Position numbers and translations under genes: made by a program. Source: Sphingomicrobium arenosum (GTDB lineage Bacteria; Pseudomonadota; Alphaproteobacteria; Sphingomonadales; Sphingomonadaceae). Taken from it: a DNA stretch of 64,000 bases. The stretch covers positions 1,674,001 to 1,738,000 of the forward strand of contig NZ_JANPVN010000001.1 in the NCBI RefSeq assembly GCF_026157085.1, read 5' to 3'. This document shows positions 1 through 9,148 of this stretch, one piece after another (the stretch's first letter is position 1; every line of letters starts with the position of its first letter). The notes under the pieces were generated by a model, which did no database searches, had not been told where the DNA came from, and saw nothing but the letters and a program-made list of their open reading frames with translations.

Positions 1-209
1 TGCCCGAGGAAGCGCGCGGCACCGGCACGCGCCAGGAAAGCCAGAGCTGGGCGTCCAATGCGCGCTTTCTCGAAACCGTCAACGAGACGGGCATCAAGCA
101 ATGCTCGCCCGTCGGCCCCGCTGGCCAGCTCGGCTGCCTCGATGAACTGATCGACCGCAATGCCGAGCGCCGCGAGGAAATCGACCGCGACCTCACCGTC
201 CCCGAATAA
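1..209 (+). CDS. C-terminal end of an unidentified protein (5' truncated by window edge)
   Basis: An open frame runs in from the left edge (first complete codon at position 3) and stops with TAA at 207-209, giving about 68 C-terminal residues. The tail is hydrophilic and charged and has two cysteines about 11 residues apart (IKQCSPVG and QLGCLDEL), which could form a disulfide in an exported protein. It ends in an acidic/basic helix-like stretch (LDELIDRNAERREEIDRD). I do not recognise the family. It converges on the DUF885 gene with only 6 bases between the stop codons. The frame is plausible from codon use, but function cannot be assigned from this fragment. Confidence 0.55.
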   Translation, partial: PEEARGTGTRQESQSWASNARFLETVNETGIKQCSPVGPAGQLGCLDELIDRNAERREEIDRDLTVPE

Positions 210-215
210 GGCGGC

Positions 216-1991
216 TCAGCCCTCCAGTTCGGCTTCCATCTCGATATTGCGAATTTCGCGCGCGATCCATTGCTCGACATTCGTTTCGAGCACGTCGAGC
301 GGCACCGCGCCCGAGCCCAGCACCACGTCGTGGAAGCGGCGAAGGTCGAAATCCGTCCCGAGCCGCTGCTCGGCGCGCGCCCGCAATTCGCGGATCTTCA
401 GTTCGCCGATCTTATAGGCCAGCGCCTGCCCCGGATTGGCGATATAGCGATTGACCTCGGCCTCGATATTGGCGGGGCTGAGCGCCGTATTGTCGAGCAT
501 ATAGTCGATCGCGCGTTGCTTCTCCCAGCCCTTCACGTGCAAACCCGTGTCGACCACCAGCCGCACCGCGCGCCACATCTCGTAGGATAGTCGCCCCATT
601 TCCTTGGCGGGCGTATCGTAGAGCCCCATCTCGATTCCGAGCCGCTCCGAATAGAGTCCCCAGCCCTCGACGAAGGCGGTGAAGAAGAGCTGGCGCCGCC
701 ACTCGGGCATGTCCAGTTCCTGCGCCAGCGCGATCTGGTGGTGATGCCCCGGCACGCCCTCGTGCACGGTCAGCGCGGGCACCTCCCACAACGGCCGCTG
801 GTCGAGCTTGGACGTGTTGACATAATAGAGCCCGGCAATGCCATTTTGCGGGCTGCCCATATTATAATAGGCCGTCGTCGTACCCGGCGCGATCTCGGGC
901 GGGATCTCGGCGATCCCGTACGGCAGCCGCGGCAGCAGGGTGAAGAGCGTAGGCATCAGCGCATCGATCTTCTTCGCCTCGCGCGCCACATATTGCATCA
1001 GCTCCTCGGGCGTCTTGGCGTAATAATCGGGGTTGGTACGCAAATCCTCGATGAACGCCTCGCGGGTGGCGAAACCCGCCGCCGCCGAGACCTCTTCCAT
1101 CTCCGCCCTGATCCGCGCCACTTCCGACAGGCCGATGTCGTGGATTGCATCGGGCGTGAGGTCGGTGGTGGTCATCACCCGCGCGCGATAGGCGTAATAG
1201 TCCGCGCCGCCAGGCTGCGCCCCGATCCCGACCGCCTGCGCGCAATGCGGCAGGTAATCCGCTTCGAACCAGGCAAGGTGCCGCGCATAGGCCGCGCGCA
1301 CATCGCCGTCGATCAGCGCCGCCGCCCGCGCTTGGAGCGCGCTCCATTCGCCAGCGTCCATTCCCTTGGGCGCGTCACCGGCGAAGGGCGCATAGAGCCG
1401 GCTCGCCGTCACGTCCTCGCCGATGACACCCGAGATGGAGGCGTGGAAGTCGCCCAGCACCGCGCAGGGCAGGACATAGCCGCCCGCAACCGCGCGATCG
1501 GCGACCGCCATCGCCGCTTCGTTCTGGGTCGGATAGGTCGCCAGCCGGGCGAGATAATTTTCATAATCCTCGGCGGTGCGGAAGACGAGACGATTGGGCA
1601 GCGAGGCGAGCGACTGGTGCCAACCGCCGCGGTTGGAGAAGTTGATGAGCCGCTGGCCATAGCGTTCCCCCTCGACCGCGCTCGCCAGGCTGCGCACGAG
1701 GATCGCCTTTTCGACGCGCGTTGCCGCATCGAGCCCGGCGTCGTCGATCGCCTCCAGCCGGGTGAGGAAGAATTGCTGCTGGCGCGCCTGCGCCTCCATC
1801 GCCTCGAACGACAGGTCCGCCAGCCGGTCGTCATAGTCGCGCACCCCGACCGAGCTCGCCAGCGTCGGAGATTGCTCGAGTTGCCATTGCCAATAGCGCT
1901 CGGTCAGCGCCGCATACTCCTCCTGCGGCCCCGCCAGCGCGGGGGTGGAGGCGGCGGTCGTGAGCATGGCGGCGGCAAGGGCAAGGCGCAT
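216..1991 (-). CDS. DUF885 family protein, exported metallopeptidase-like
   Basis: About 591 residues. An N-terminal signal peptide (MRLALAAAML... ending near ALA at residue 20) indicates export to the periplasm. The DUF885 signature is a gluzincin-like HEGVPGHHH near residues 410-418, followed by EGWG and the conserved YxxG-rich C-terminal region. Members are believed to be zinc carboxypeptidase/oligopeptidase-like enzymes, but most are untested. Several in-frame ATGs cluster here (2048, 2006, 1997, 1994, 1991). I chose 1991 because AGGAG at 1999-2003 lies 7 bases upstream of it and the signal peptide then begins cleanly. It diverges from the membrane protein gene at 2102. Family call is firm; substrate is unknown. 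Confidence 0.9.
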   Translation of the reverse strand: MRLALAAAMLTTAASTPALAGPQEEYAALTERYWQWQLEQSPTLASSVGVRDYDDRLADLSFEAMEAQARQQQFFLTRLEAIDDAGLDAATRVEKAILVRSLASAVEGERYGQRLINFSNRGGWHQSLASLPNRLVFRTAEDYENYLARLATYPTQNEAAMAVADRAVAGGYVLPCAVLGDFHASISGVIGEDVTASRLYAPFAGDAPKGMDAGEWSALQARAAALIDGDVRAAYARHLAWFEADYLPHCAQAVGIGAQPGGADYYAYRARVMTTTDLTPDAIHDIGLSEVARIRAEMEEVSAAAGFATREAFIEDLRTNPDYYAKTPEELMQYVAREAKKIDALMPTLFTLLPRLPYGIAEIPPEIAPGTTTAYYNMGSPQNGIAGLYYVNTSKLDQRPLWEVPALTVHEGVPGHHHQIALAQELDMPEWRRQLFFTAFVEGWGLYSERLGIEMGLYDTPAKEMGRLSYEMWRAVRLVVDTGLHVKGWEKQRAIDYMLDNTALSPANIEAEVNRYIANPGQALAYKIGELKIRELRARAEQRLGTDFDLRRFHDVVLGSGAVPLDVLETNVEQWIAREIRNIEMEAELEG

Positions 1992-2101
1992 CATCATTCT
2001 CCTCATCGGGTGCGCGACGCACGCTAACGCCGCCGCGCCATGTGGCAAGGCTTGTCTCGCCCGCCGCTTTGAGCGATCAACCGCTGATGGAAACCGGGGG
2101 C

Positions 2102-3559
2102 ATGACGGCGCAAATCGATGCGCGGGGCGAGCGGCTGCGCGCTTATGCGCTCCTGGCAGGGCTGGCGATCGCGGTGTGCCTCCCCTCGATCATCGGGGGC
2201 CCCAGCGACACCATCGATCATCCCTGGCATCTCATGTGGGCCGACGCCTTCGCGCAAATCATAGCCGAGGGCACGCTCTATCCGCGCTGGTGGGCCGAGG
2301 GCTGGGGCGGGCTCGGCGCGCCCAGCTTCTATTTCCAGCCCCCGCTCGGCTATTGGCTGGCGAGCCCCTTAATGCTGCTCGGCATGGCACCCGGCGATGC
2401 GCTGACGACCGTCTACGCGCTCGCCTTCTTCTGCGCGGGCGTCGGCACCTTTGAATGGCTCGCCCCGCGCGCGCGCTGGCCGCTGCTCGGCGCCGCCGTC
2501 TTTCTTCTTGCCCCCTATCATGTCCTCGACTTCAACCCGCGCGGCGCCTTTGCCGAGAGCGTCGCGATCGCGATCCTCCCCTGGTTCGTGCTGGCAATGG
2601 AGCGCGTCGTCACCCATCGGCGCTGGATTGCCGCCGCCATCGCCTATGCGCTCATCATCTATGCGCACCTGCCCTTCGCGCTCGTCGTCACCCTGTTCCT
2701 CGTGCCCGTCTTCCTGTGGCATCATCGCACGCGCGAAGCATGGGCCTCCTACCTGCGCGTCGGCATCACCGGCCTCCTCCTCGCCGCTCCCTATCTCCTC
2801 CCCGTTCTCGCTTTCGACGGCTATCGCGCGACGGGGCCGCTCCACGACGTCGCCAGGTTCCAGCCCGCCAATTGGACCTTGTGGCGCCTCGACTGGAGCA
2901 GCTATTGGGTGCGCGAGATCATTCCGACCTATGTCGTGCTGGGCACCGCGCTGCTCATCCTCGCCGTCACGGCCAAGAGCCCTTCGGACGAGGTCCGGCT
3001 CGGCCTCATCGGCCTCATCGCGATCACGCTCGTTCCCTGGCTATGGGAACTACCGCTTCTCGACCGCGTCCAATTTCCCTTCCGCGCCTTGCCCCTGGTC
3101 GAGTTCGCGCTGGCTTGCGCCATCGCCCGAGCGCCGCAAGGCCGCGTCGCCCTGATCGCGGCGATCCCCGTACTCCTCCTTGGCGCCTATGCCACCGTGC
3201 CGCGCACCCCGCCCGCTGGACTCCCTCCCGTCGGCACCTTCGGCTCGGCCGCCAATCTGCCGCGCGAAGCCTATGGCGGCACCAAGCAATCGCTCACCAT
3301 CGCCGAGGTGGAGGCCATGCTCGACCCCGCCCCGCCGCCGCCGGGACAGGTCGTCGCGCCCCACTTCTACTGGCCGAGCTGGTCGTGCGGCACGCCAGAA
3401 CCCAACAGCAGCCTGCTCCTCCACCCCGCCACCTGCACGCCGCGCCAGCGCATCACCCGCACCGAATGGGCTGCCTACGCCCTCGCCTTCCTCGGCGTCC
3501 TCCTGATGCTCGGCCAAGCCCTTCTCGACAGGCGGAAAATTCGCGCCAATGTCGGCTAG
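2102..3559 (+). CDS. Multi-pass membrane protein, glycosyltransferase-39/YfhO-like, function unknown
   Basis: About 485 residues with many hydrophobic helices (for example AYALLAGLAIAVCLP, WPLLGAAVFLLAPY and a C-terminal anchor AAYALAFLGVLLML). The first periplasmic loop resembles GT-C membrane proteins that sit on polyprenyl-linked sugars: an Asp-His pair (TIDHPWHLMW) followed by YPRWWAEGWGGLGAPSFYF and PPLGYW. This suggests sugar transfer or an envelope polymer role, but I see no specific family motif. The start is uncertain: in-frame ATGs lie at 2042, 2087 and 2102. I prefer 2102, preceded by GGGGG. A radical SAM gene follows after 40 bases on the same strand, with no evidence of a functional link. 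Confidence 0.75.
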   Translation: MTAQIDARGERLRAYALLAGLAIAVCLPSIIGGPSDTIDHPWHLMWADAFAQIIAEGTLYPRWWAEGWGGLGAPSFYFQPPLGYWLASPLMLLGMAPGDALTTVYALAFFCAGVGTFEWLAPRARWPLLGAAVFLLAPYHVLDFNPRGAFAESVAIAILPWFVLAMERVVTHRRWIAAAIAYALIIYAHLPFALVVTLFLVPVFLWHHRTREAWASYLRVGITGLLLAAPYLLPVLAFDGYRATGPLHDVARFQPANWTLWRLDWSSYWVREIIPTYVVLGTALLILAVTAKSPSDEVRLGLIGLIAITLVPWLWELPLLDRVQFPFRALPLVEFALACAIARAPQGRVALIAAIPVLLLGAYATVPRTPPAGLPPVGTFGSAANLPREAYGGTKQSLTIAEVEAMLDPAPPPPGQVVAPHFYWPSWSCGTPEPNSSLLLHPATCTPRQRITRTEWAAYALAFLGVLLMLGQALLDRRKIRANVG

Positions 3560-3599
3560 GAGTCTTTCCCCCTTTCGCTAAAGAACGTATAGGGAACGG

Positions 3600-4862
3600 A
3601 TGGCACGGCTCGACACCCAGGCAAAGCTCGGTATCCTCGCCGATGCGGCCAAATATGATGCCAGCTGCGCGAGCAGCGGGGCGAAGGGGCGCGACAGTCG
3701 TTCGGGCAAGGGGATGGGCTCGACCACCGGCACCGGCATCTGTCACGCCTATGCCCCCGACGGCCGCTGCATCAGCCTCCTCAAGATCCTCCTGACCAAC
3801 AGCTGCATTTTCGACTGCCATTATTGCATCAACCGCAAATCGTCGAACGTGCGTCGCGCGCGCTTCACCCCGCAGGAGGTCGTCGACCTCACGCTCAATT
3901 TCTACAAGCGCAACTATATCGAGGGGCTGTTCCTCTCCTCGGGCATCATCAAGTCGTCCAACTATACGATGGAACAGCTGGTCGAGGTCGCACGATGCCT
4001 CCGTGAAGACCACGACTTCCGCGGTTATATCCATCTGAAGACCATCCCCGATGCCGACCCCGAACTGATCGAGGCCGCCGGCCGCCACGCCGACCGAGTC
4101 TCGATCAACGTCGAGCTTCCGACCCGCTCCGGGCTCCAGAAGCTCGCGCCCGAAAAGGACGAGGATCGCATCCACGGCGCAATGGGCGAGATGAAGACGC
4201 ACATCCTCGATGCCAAGGACGCGCGCCGCCGCTACCGCCACGCGCCGCGCTATGCCGCCGGGGGCCAGTCGACGCAGATGATCGTCGGCGCGGACGGCGC
4301 CAATGACGGCGCGATCGTCACCCGCGCGCGCGGGCTCTACGACAATTTCGGCCTGCGCCGCGTCTATTACAGCGCTTTCTCGCCCATCCCCGATCCCAGC
4401 GCGGTCCTGCCCTTGAAGCGCCCCCCGCTGATGCGCGAGCATCGCCTCTACCAGTCCGACTGGCTGATGCGTTTCTACGGCTTCTCGCCGCAGGAAGTGA
4501 TCGCCGCGACCGATGAGCAGGGCATGCTCCCGCTCGACATCGACCCCAAGCTCGCCTGGGCGCTGAAATTCCGCGAGAGCTTCCCCGTCGACGTCAACCG
4601 CGCGTCGAAGGAGCAACTGCTGCGCGTCCCCGGCCTCGGCACCAAGGCGGTGCAGCGCATCATCGCCTCGCGCCGCCATCGCCGCCTGCGCCTCGACGAT
4701 ATCGCCCGCCTCACCGTCTCGGTGAAGAAAGTGCGTCCCTTCATCACCTGCGAGGGTTGGTTGCCGACGCTCCTCACCGACCGCGCCGATTTGAAGGCAC
4801 TGCTCCTCCCGCCGCCCGCTCAACTCGGCCTGTTCGACCCCCCTGCCCCAAAGGCCGCCTGA
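3600..4862 (+). CDS. Putative DNA modification/repair radical SAM protein (SplB-like)
   Basis: 420 residues. A radical SAM cluster motif CIFDCHYC (C69, C73, C76) should bind a 4Fe-4S cluster and S-adenosylmethionine. A C-terminal helix-hairpin-helix (LLRVPGLGTKAVQRI, about residues 340-355) implies DNA binding. The family is the spore-photoproduct-lyase-related group usually annotated as putative DNA modification/repair radical SAM protein, typically found next to a DUF4130/UdgX gene. That partner is here, two genes downstream, with hemerythrin in between. AGGGA at 3591-3595 precedes the ATG closely. The reaction is not established for this group; a repair or modification role is inferred from family and context. 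Confidence 0.9.
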   Translation: MARLDTQAKLGILADAAKYDASCASSGAKGRDSRSGKGMGSTTGTGICHAYAPDGRCISLLKILLTNSCIFDCHYCINRKSSNVRRARFTPQEVVDLTLNFYKRNYIEGLFLSSGIIKSSNYTMEQLVEVARCLREDHDFRGYIHLKTIPDADPELIEAAGRHADRVSINVELPTRSGLQKLAPEKDEDRIHGAMGEMKTHILDAKDARRRYRHAPRYAAGGQSTQMIVGADGANDGAIVTRARGLYDNFGLRRVYYSAFSPIPDPSAVLPLKRPPLMREHRLYQSDWLMRFYGFSPQEVIAATDEQGMLPLDIDPKLAWALKFRESFPVDVNRASKEQLLRVPGLGTKAVQRIIASRRHRRLRLDDIARLTVSVKKVRPFITCEGWLPTLLTDRADLKALLLPPPAQLGLFDPPAPKAA

Positions 4863-4915
4863 ACCGGGGCGGCGTCTGGCGCGTTGGTAGGGGGAATAGA
4901 AACAGGAGTATCACC

Positions 4916-5401
4916 ATGAGCGATCAGACCATTTTCAAGCGTCTCAAGAAGGACCACGAAACCCACCGCGAGCTTCTCAATCGCATCGAGAGCATGACCG
5001 GCGACAGCGAGGAACGCCGCCAGCTGTTCCGCAACTTCCGCATGGAAGTGACCGCCCATGCCGCCGCCGAGGAAGAAACGCTCTACTCGACGATGCTCGA
5101 GGATCCCGAGCTGCGCCACGATGGCCAGCATAGTGTCGCCGAGCATCACGAACTCGACGAACTCATGGCCGAACTGGCCGACAAGGACATGTCCGAAGGC
5201 GCCTGGACCGAGAAGTTCAAGAAGCTGAAGCACGACTATCTTCATCACATCGATGAAGAGGAAGAGGACATGTTTCCCGCCGCCAAGGAAGAGCTGTCGA
5301 CCGCCGAAGCCAAGCAGCTCGGCGAGAAGTTCGAGGAGCGCAAGCCCGAGGAATATGACCGCGCGCTCGCCGGCAAGGACATGGAAGATACGCGCGAATA
5401 G
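4916..5401 (+). CDS. Hemerythrin HHE domain protein
   Basis: About 161 residues. Metal-ligand motifs of the hemerythrin four-helix bundle are visible in order: KDHETH, AHAAAEEE, SVAEHHELDE and the C-terminal HHIDEEEEDMFP. Such proteins bind a non-heme di-iron centre and sense or store O2, NO or reactive oxygen. It is cytoplasmic (no signal peptide) and unusually rich in Glu and Lys. The start at 4916 is well supported by AGGAG at 4904-4908 with a 7-base spacer; the frame stays open further upstream but lacks a better site. It sits between the radical SAM and UdgX genes, 24 bases before the latter, so it may protect or report on an oxygen-sensitive Fe-S system; that link is inference. Confidence 0.92.
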   Translation: MSDQTIFKRLKKDHETHRELLNRIESMTGDSEERRQLFRNFRMEVTAHAAAEEETLYSTMLEDPELRHDGQHSVAEHHELDELMAELADKDMSEGAWTEKFKKLKHDYLHHIDEEEEDMFPAAKEELSTAEAKQLGEKFEERKPEEYDRALAGKDMEDTRE

Positions 5402-5425
5402 TCTTCGCGCATGGCCTGTTAGCGT

Positions 5426-6886
5426 ATGACCAACATCCTTCCTGACGGGCCCCAGATCGACATTCACCGCGTGCTCCTCGCCCGCCCCGACGATTACGAC
5501 GGGTGGCGCGAGGCGGCACGCGGTCTGGTTTCGGCGGGCATCCCGCCCCAGGCGGTGACCTTTGAGGTTGCGGGCGAGGAAGTCGGCCTGTTCGGCGACG
5601 ATGCGCCCCTCCCCGAGGTTAGCCGCGAGATCCGCGTGCCCAAGGCCTTCCCCGGCCTTGCCAAGCGCGTCGCGCTGCATTCCGATGCAGAACGCTACGC
5701 GCTTCTCTACGCCATGCTGTGGAAGCTGCAGGCCAATCGCGATGCGCTGTCCGACCGCGCCGACCCGCTGGTCGACCGCCTCAACCGCCTCGCCAAGGAG
5801 GTCGGCCGCGACGCGCACAAGATGCACGCCTTCGTCCGTTTTCGCGAGATGGAGGAGGATGACGGCACCGAGAGGATGGTTGCCTGGTTCGAACCCGACC
5901 ACCACATCACCCGCGCCGAGGCCGGCTTCTTCATCCGCCGCTTCCCCAACATGCGCTGGTCGATCCTCACACCCGAGACCTGCATTCACTGGGACGGCGA
6001 GACGCTGACCGAGAGCCCCGGCGCCACGAAGGCCGACGCCCCCGACGGCGACCCGGTCGAGGCGACCTGGAAGACCTATTACAAGTCGATCTTCAACCCC
6101 GCGCGGGTGAAGGTGAAGGCGATGACCGCCGAAATGCCCAAGAAATATTGGAAGAACATGCCCGAGACCGCGCTCATCCCCGAGCTGCTCGCGGGCGCGC
6201 AGAAGCGCGAATCCGAGATGATCGAGACGAGCCTCTCCAAGCGCGAAACCGTGCCCGCCGCCCCCAAGACGCGCCCCACCAACATCGAGGCTGCCTGGGC
6301 GCAGCTGCGTGACGAGGCCAGCGCCTGTACGCGCTGCGACCTGCACTGCCACGCCACCCAGACCGTCTTCGGCGAAGGCCCCCTATCGCCCCAGCTGATG
6401 CTCGTCGGCGAACAGCCGGGCGATGCCGAGGACCTCGCCGGCAAACCCTTCGTCGGCCCCGCCGGCCAATTGCTCGACGACGCATTGGCGCAGGCCGGCG
6501 TCGATCGCCGCCGCGCCTATGTCACCAACGCGGTCAAGCATTTCAAATTCGTGGCTCGCGGCAAGCGCCGCATCCACCAGAGCCCCAATGCGGGTGAGAT
6601 CAGCGCCTGCAACTGGTGGCTCGCTCAGGAACGCGAGTTGATCGTGCCCCCCGTCACCGTCGCGCTCGGTGCTACCGCCGCGCGCGCCCTGTTCGGCAAG
6701 GCCGTCACCATCGGCAAGCTTCGCGACGAGCCGCAACAACTGCCCGACGGCAGCACCGCCTTCGTCACCGTTCACCCGAGCTACCTCCTGCGCCTCCCCG
6801 ACCGGGTCCGCGCCGACGAAGAACGGGCGCGCTTCATCGACGATCTGAAGCGCGCCCGTCAATTTGCCGAAGAGGCGCCGGCCTAG
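5426..6886 (+). CDS. udgX: DUF4130 - UdgX fusion, uracil-DNA-binding protein
   Basis: 486 residues in two parts. Residues 1 to about 270 match the DUF4130 (radical-SAM-associated) domain. Residues about 290-486 form a family-4-like uracil-DNA glycosylase. It carries Fe-S type cysteines (ACTRCDLHC), motif A GEQPGDAEDLAGKPFVGPAG (from about residue 328) and a C-terminal HPSYLLR (H450). The loop GKRRIHQSPN (K380-R-R-I-H384-Q) is the diagnostic UdgX feature: in characterised UdgX the His of this loop bonds covalently to the abasic sugar after uracil excision. The gene is in line with the radical SAM and hemerythrin genes. Its stop overlaps the receptor gene's stop on the opposite strand by 3 bases. 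The Shine-Dalgarno is weak. Confidence 0.92.
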   Translation: MTNILPDGPQIDIHRVLLARPDDYDGWREAARGLVSAGIPPQAVTFEVAGEEVGLFGDDAPLPEVSREIRVPKAFPGLAKRVALHSDAERYALLYAMLWKLQANRDALSDRADPLVDRLNRLAKEVGRDAHKMHAFVRFREMEEDDGTERMVAWFEPDHHITRAEAGFFIRRFPNMRWSILTPETCIHWDGETLTESPGATKADAPDGDPVEATWKTYYKSIFNPARVKVKAMTAEMPKKYWKNMPETALIPELLAGAQKRESEMIETSLSKRETVPAAPKTRPTNIEAAWAQLRDEASACTRCDLHCHATQTVFGEGPLSPQLMLVGEQPGDAEDLAGKPFVGPAGQLLDDALAQAGVDRRRAYVTNAVKHFKFVARGKRRIHQSPNAGEISACNWWLAQERELIVPPVTVALGATAARALFGKAVTIGKLRDEPQQLPDGSTAFVTVHPSYLLRLPDRVRADEERARFIDDLKRARQFAEEAPA

Positions 6887-9075
6887 AACGCCACCCGCAC
6901 CGTCGCGCGCGCCGTGCGCCCATCGACGAGATGCAGGTTGTTGTCGCCATGCGCCGCCGTGATGCCGCGCTCCTCGAAGAGATTCTCGACGTTGAGTTGC
7001 ACGCCGATGCGCGGGGTCACGTCATAGAAGACCGCCGCATCGACCAGCGTCAGCGGATCGACCACGACCTCGTTCGAAATGCTCGCGAACATCTCCGACC
7101 GGTGGCTCACGCCCATGCCGAAGGCGAACTTGTCGGTGACCTCGTATCGACCCCACAACGAAGCATCCAATTCGGGCAGGTTCGCCAGCGTCCGGCCCGC
7201 AGGCGCGGCCTCGGTGTCCTCAACGATCTCGCCGTCCTGCAGCGCCACGCCGCCCGCCAGGCTCAGCCGCCCGACCTTGCCATGGACCTCGAGCTCGACG
7301 CCGCGGGTGCGCTGCTCGCCGGTCAGCACCACGTCGGTCGACAGCGGATCCTGCGCGCGCACATTGGTGCGGTTCAATTCATAGGCTGCGAGCGTCACGT
7401 CGAAGCCGGGCACGGCTTCCCACTTCACGCCCACTTCGCGGTTGGTGAATTCTTCCGGCTCGAGCGCCGCCGTGGTCGGCGACAGCGAGGCGAACTGGTC
7501 GCCCGACTGCGGCAGGTAGCTGCGCGCCCAGCTGGCATAGAGGCTGAGGTCCTCATTGGGCTTCACCACCGCGCCGAGACGCGGGCTCCACAGGCTGTCG
7601 GTGCGCGACAGGTCGGTGTCGCCGATAAAGTCGGCCACGCGGATATCGACCCAGTCGTGACGCAGGCCGGCGATCAGTTCGACATGCTCGCCGATCTCGA
7701 TCTGGTCCTGCACATAGACGCCGATCGCCTCGACATCGGTCTCGCTCGACCGCTCGCCCGATCCGCCACGGAAGGTCAGGGGCGGCACGACGAAGGGATC
7801 GGCCAGCGCCACGAAGGTCTCGCGCCCGTTGGGGCTCTTGTCCTCGGCATCGAGCGTATCGAAGAATCCGCGCAGGCGGCCCGCCTCGGTGTCCTGAATC
7901 GCAAGATCGGCGCCGACCAGCAGGCGATGCGCGATCATCCCGGTGGAGAATTCGGCGGTCAGGTCGTTCTGCCACAGGAAGTTCTGGCGGCGCGTCGCGT
8001 CCTGATAGGCCGACACCTTCACGCTCTCCACGCCATCGACCAGCGTCACCGCCGAAGAGGGCACCGCATTGGTGTAGAGCTTGTCATAGTCGCCATAGAG
8101 CGCCTTCGACACGAAGGTGAGGCCAGCGCCCAGTTGCGCCTCGACGCGCGCATCCACGACATGCTTGGTGAAGGTCGCGCGATTGACGTCGCGATCGCCG
8201 AAGAAGGTCTCGTCATAGCCCTCGACCACGCGCGCCGGATTGGCGATCGTGCCCTCGAAGGCCGGCGGCAGGCCGCGATCGACCATGCGGTCGTCATCGG
8301 CATATTCGTAGCCGAGGTCGATGCGCACGTCGGGGCTCGCATGCCACGACAGCGTCGGGTTGATGGCGAAGCGCTCGCCATCGACATCACGGAAATTGTC
8401 CATCCGCTCATAGGTGGCGTTGAGCCGCCCTTCGGCGTTCAGCGTCAGCGGGCTGTTGAGGTCGACCTCGACGAACCCCGCGCCCTCGCTGTCGATCGAC
8501 GCCGCGCCGGCATAATAGGCGTCGTGGAAGGGGCGCTTGATGACGCGGTTGACGATCCCGCCCGCGCCGCCACGTCCGAAGATCAACGCGTTGGGTCCTT
8601 TCAGCACTTCGACCCGCTCGACATTGTAGAGCCCGCGATAATGTTGGACGTCGTCGCGCAGGCCATCGGTGAAGAAGTCGGCGGTCGAGAGCTGGCCGCG
8701 GATGACGACCGCGTCGCGATGCCCTTCGCCCGATTCCATGTTGATGCCGGGCACGAAGTCGACCACGTCGCCGATCTCGCGCATCGCCTGGTCGGCGATC
8801 TGCTCGGCGGTCACCACGGCAACCGCCTGCGGCACGTCGTTCAAGTCGCTGTCGGTTTTGGTCGCGCTCGACGAGCGGTCGGCGCCATAGCCTTCGCGCT
8901 TGCCCGTGACGAGGATCGGATCGCCCGGCCCCTCGCCCAGCTCCGCGGCGATCAGCGCCTCGCTCAGTGCGCTATTGGTGACGACCACGTCGCCTGTCTC
9001 CGCAGCAAGCGCCGGAGCGGCGATGCCGGTGACGGCGGCGGAGGCGAGAAGGGCGAATCGAGCGCAAGCGAACAT
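6883..9075 (-). CDS. TonB-dependent siderophore receptor
   Basis: 730 residues. Signal peptide MFACARFALLASAAVTG...ALAA, then a short segment, a plug domain (DVPQAVAVVTAEQIAD, RGQLSTADFFTDGLRDD, VERVEVLKGPNALIFGRGGAGGIVN) and a 22-stranded-barrel type region ending in the aromatic terminus ATVRVAF. The plug wording places it in the FhuA/FecA-like ferric-siderophore branch of outer-membrane receptors that take energy from TonB-ExbBD. AGGAG at 9086-9090 lies 10 bases before the ATG. A Fur-box-like sequence at 9117-9135 upstream predicts iron repression. No siderophore synthesis or inner-membrane transporter genes are adjacent, so the ligand may be a foreign siderophore. Confidence 0.95.
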   Translation of the reverse strand: MFACARFALLASAAVTGIAAPALAAETGDVVVTNSALSEALIAAELGEGPGDPILVTGKREGYGADRSSSATKTDSDLNDVPQAVAVVTAEQIADQAMREIGDVVDFVPGINMESGEGHRDAVVIRGQLSTADFFTDGLRDDVQHYRGLYNVERVEVLKGPNALIFGRGGAGGIVNRVIKRPFHDAYYAGAASIDSEGAGFVEVDLNSPLTLNAEGRLNATYERMDNFRDVDGERFAINPTLSWHASPDVRIDLGYEYADDDRMVDRGLPPAFEGTIANPARVVEGYDETFFGDRDVNRATFTKHVVDARVEAQLGAGLTFVSKALYGDYDKLYTNAVPSSAVTLVDGVESVKVSAYQDATRRQNFLWQNDLTAEFSTGMIAHRLLVGADLAIQDTEAGRLRGFFDTLDAEDKSPNGRETFVALADPFVVPPLTFRGGSGERSSETDVEAIGVYVQDQIEIGEHVELIAGLRHDWVDIRVADFIGDTDLSRTDSLWSPRLGAVVKPNEDLSLYASWARSYLPQSGDQFASLSPTTAALEPEEFTNREVGVKWEAVPGFDVTLAAYELNRTNVRAQDPLSTDVVLTGEQRTRGVELEVHGKVGRLSLAGGVALQDGEIVEDTEAAPAGRTLANLPELDASLWGRYEVTDKFAFGMGVSHRSEMFASISNEVVVDPLTLVDAAVFYDVTPRIGVQLNVENLFEERGITAAHGDNNLHLVDGRTARATVRVAF

Positions 9076-9116
9076 AAAAAAGGGTCTCCTAACGATGTGT
9101 TGGAGAGTGCCCTATC

Positions 9117-9135
9117 GTTACTGATAATCATTCGC
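9117..9135 (-). promoter_or_regulatory. Fur-box-like operator upstream of the siderophore receptor
   Basis: GTTACTGATAATCATTCGC matches the classical 19-bp Fur consensus GATAATGATAATCATTATC at 15 of 19 positions, including the whole central block TGATAATCATT. It lies 42 bases upstream of the receptor start and close to its expected promoter, which fits iron-dependent repression. The match was counted by eye; binding is inferred. Confidence 0.7.
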
Positions 9136-9148
9136 AATAGCAAAGTTG

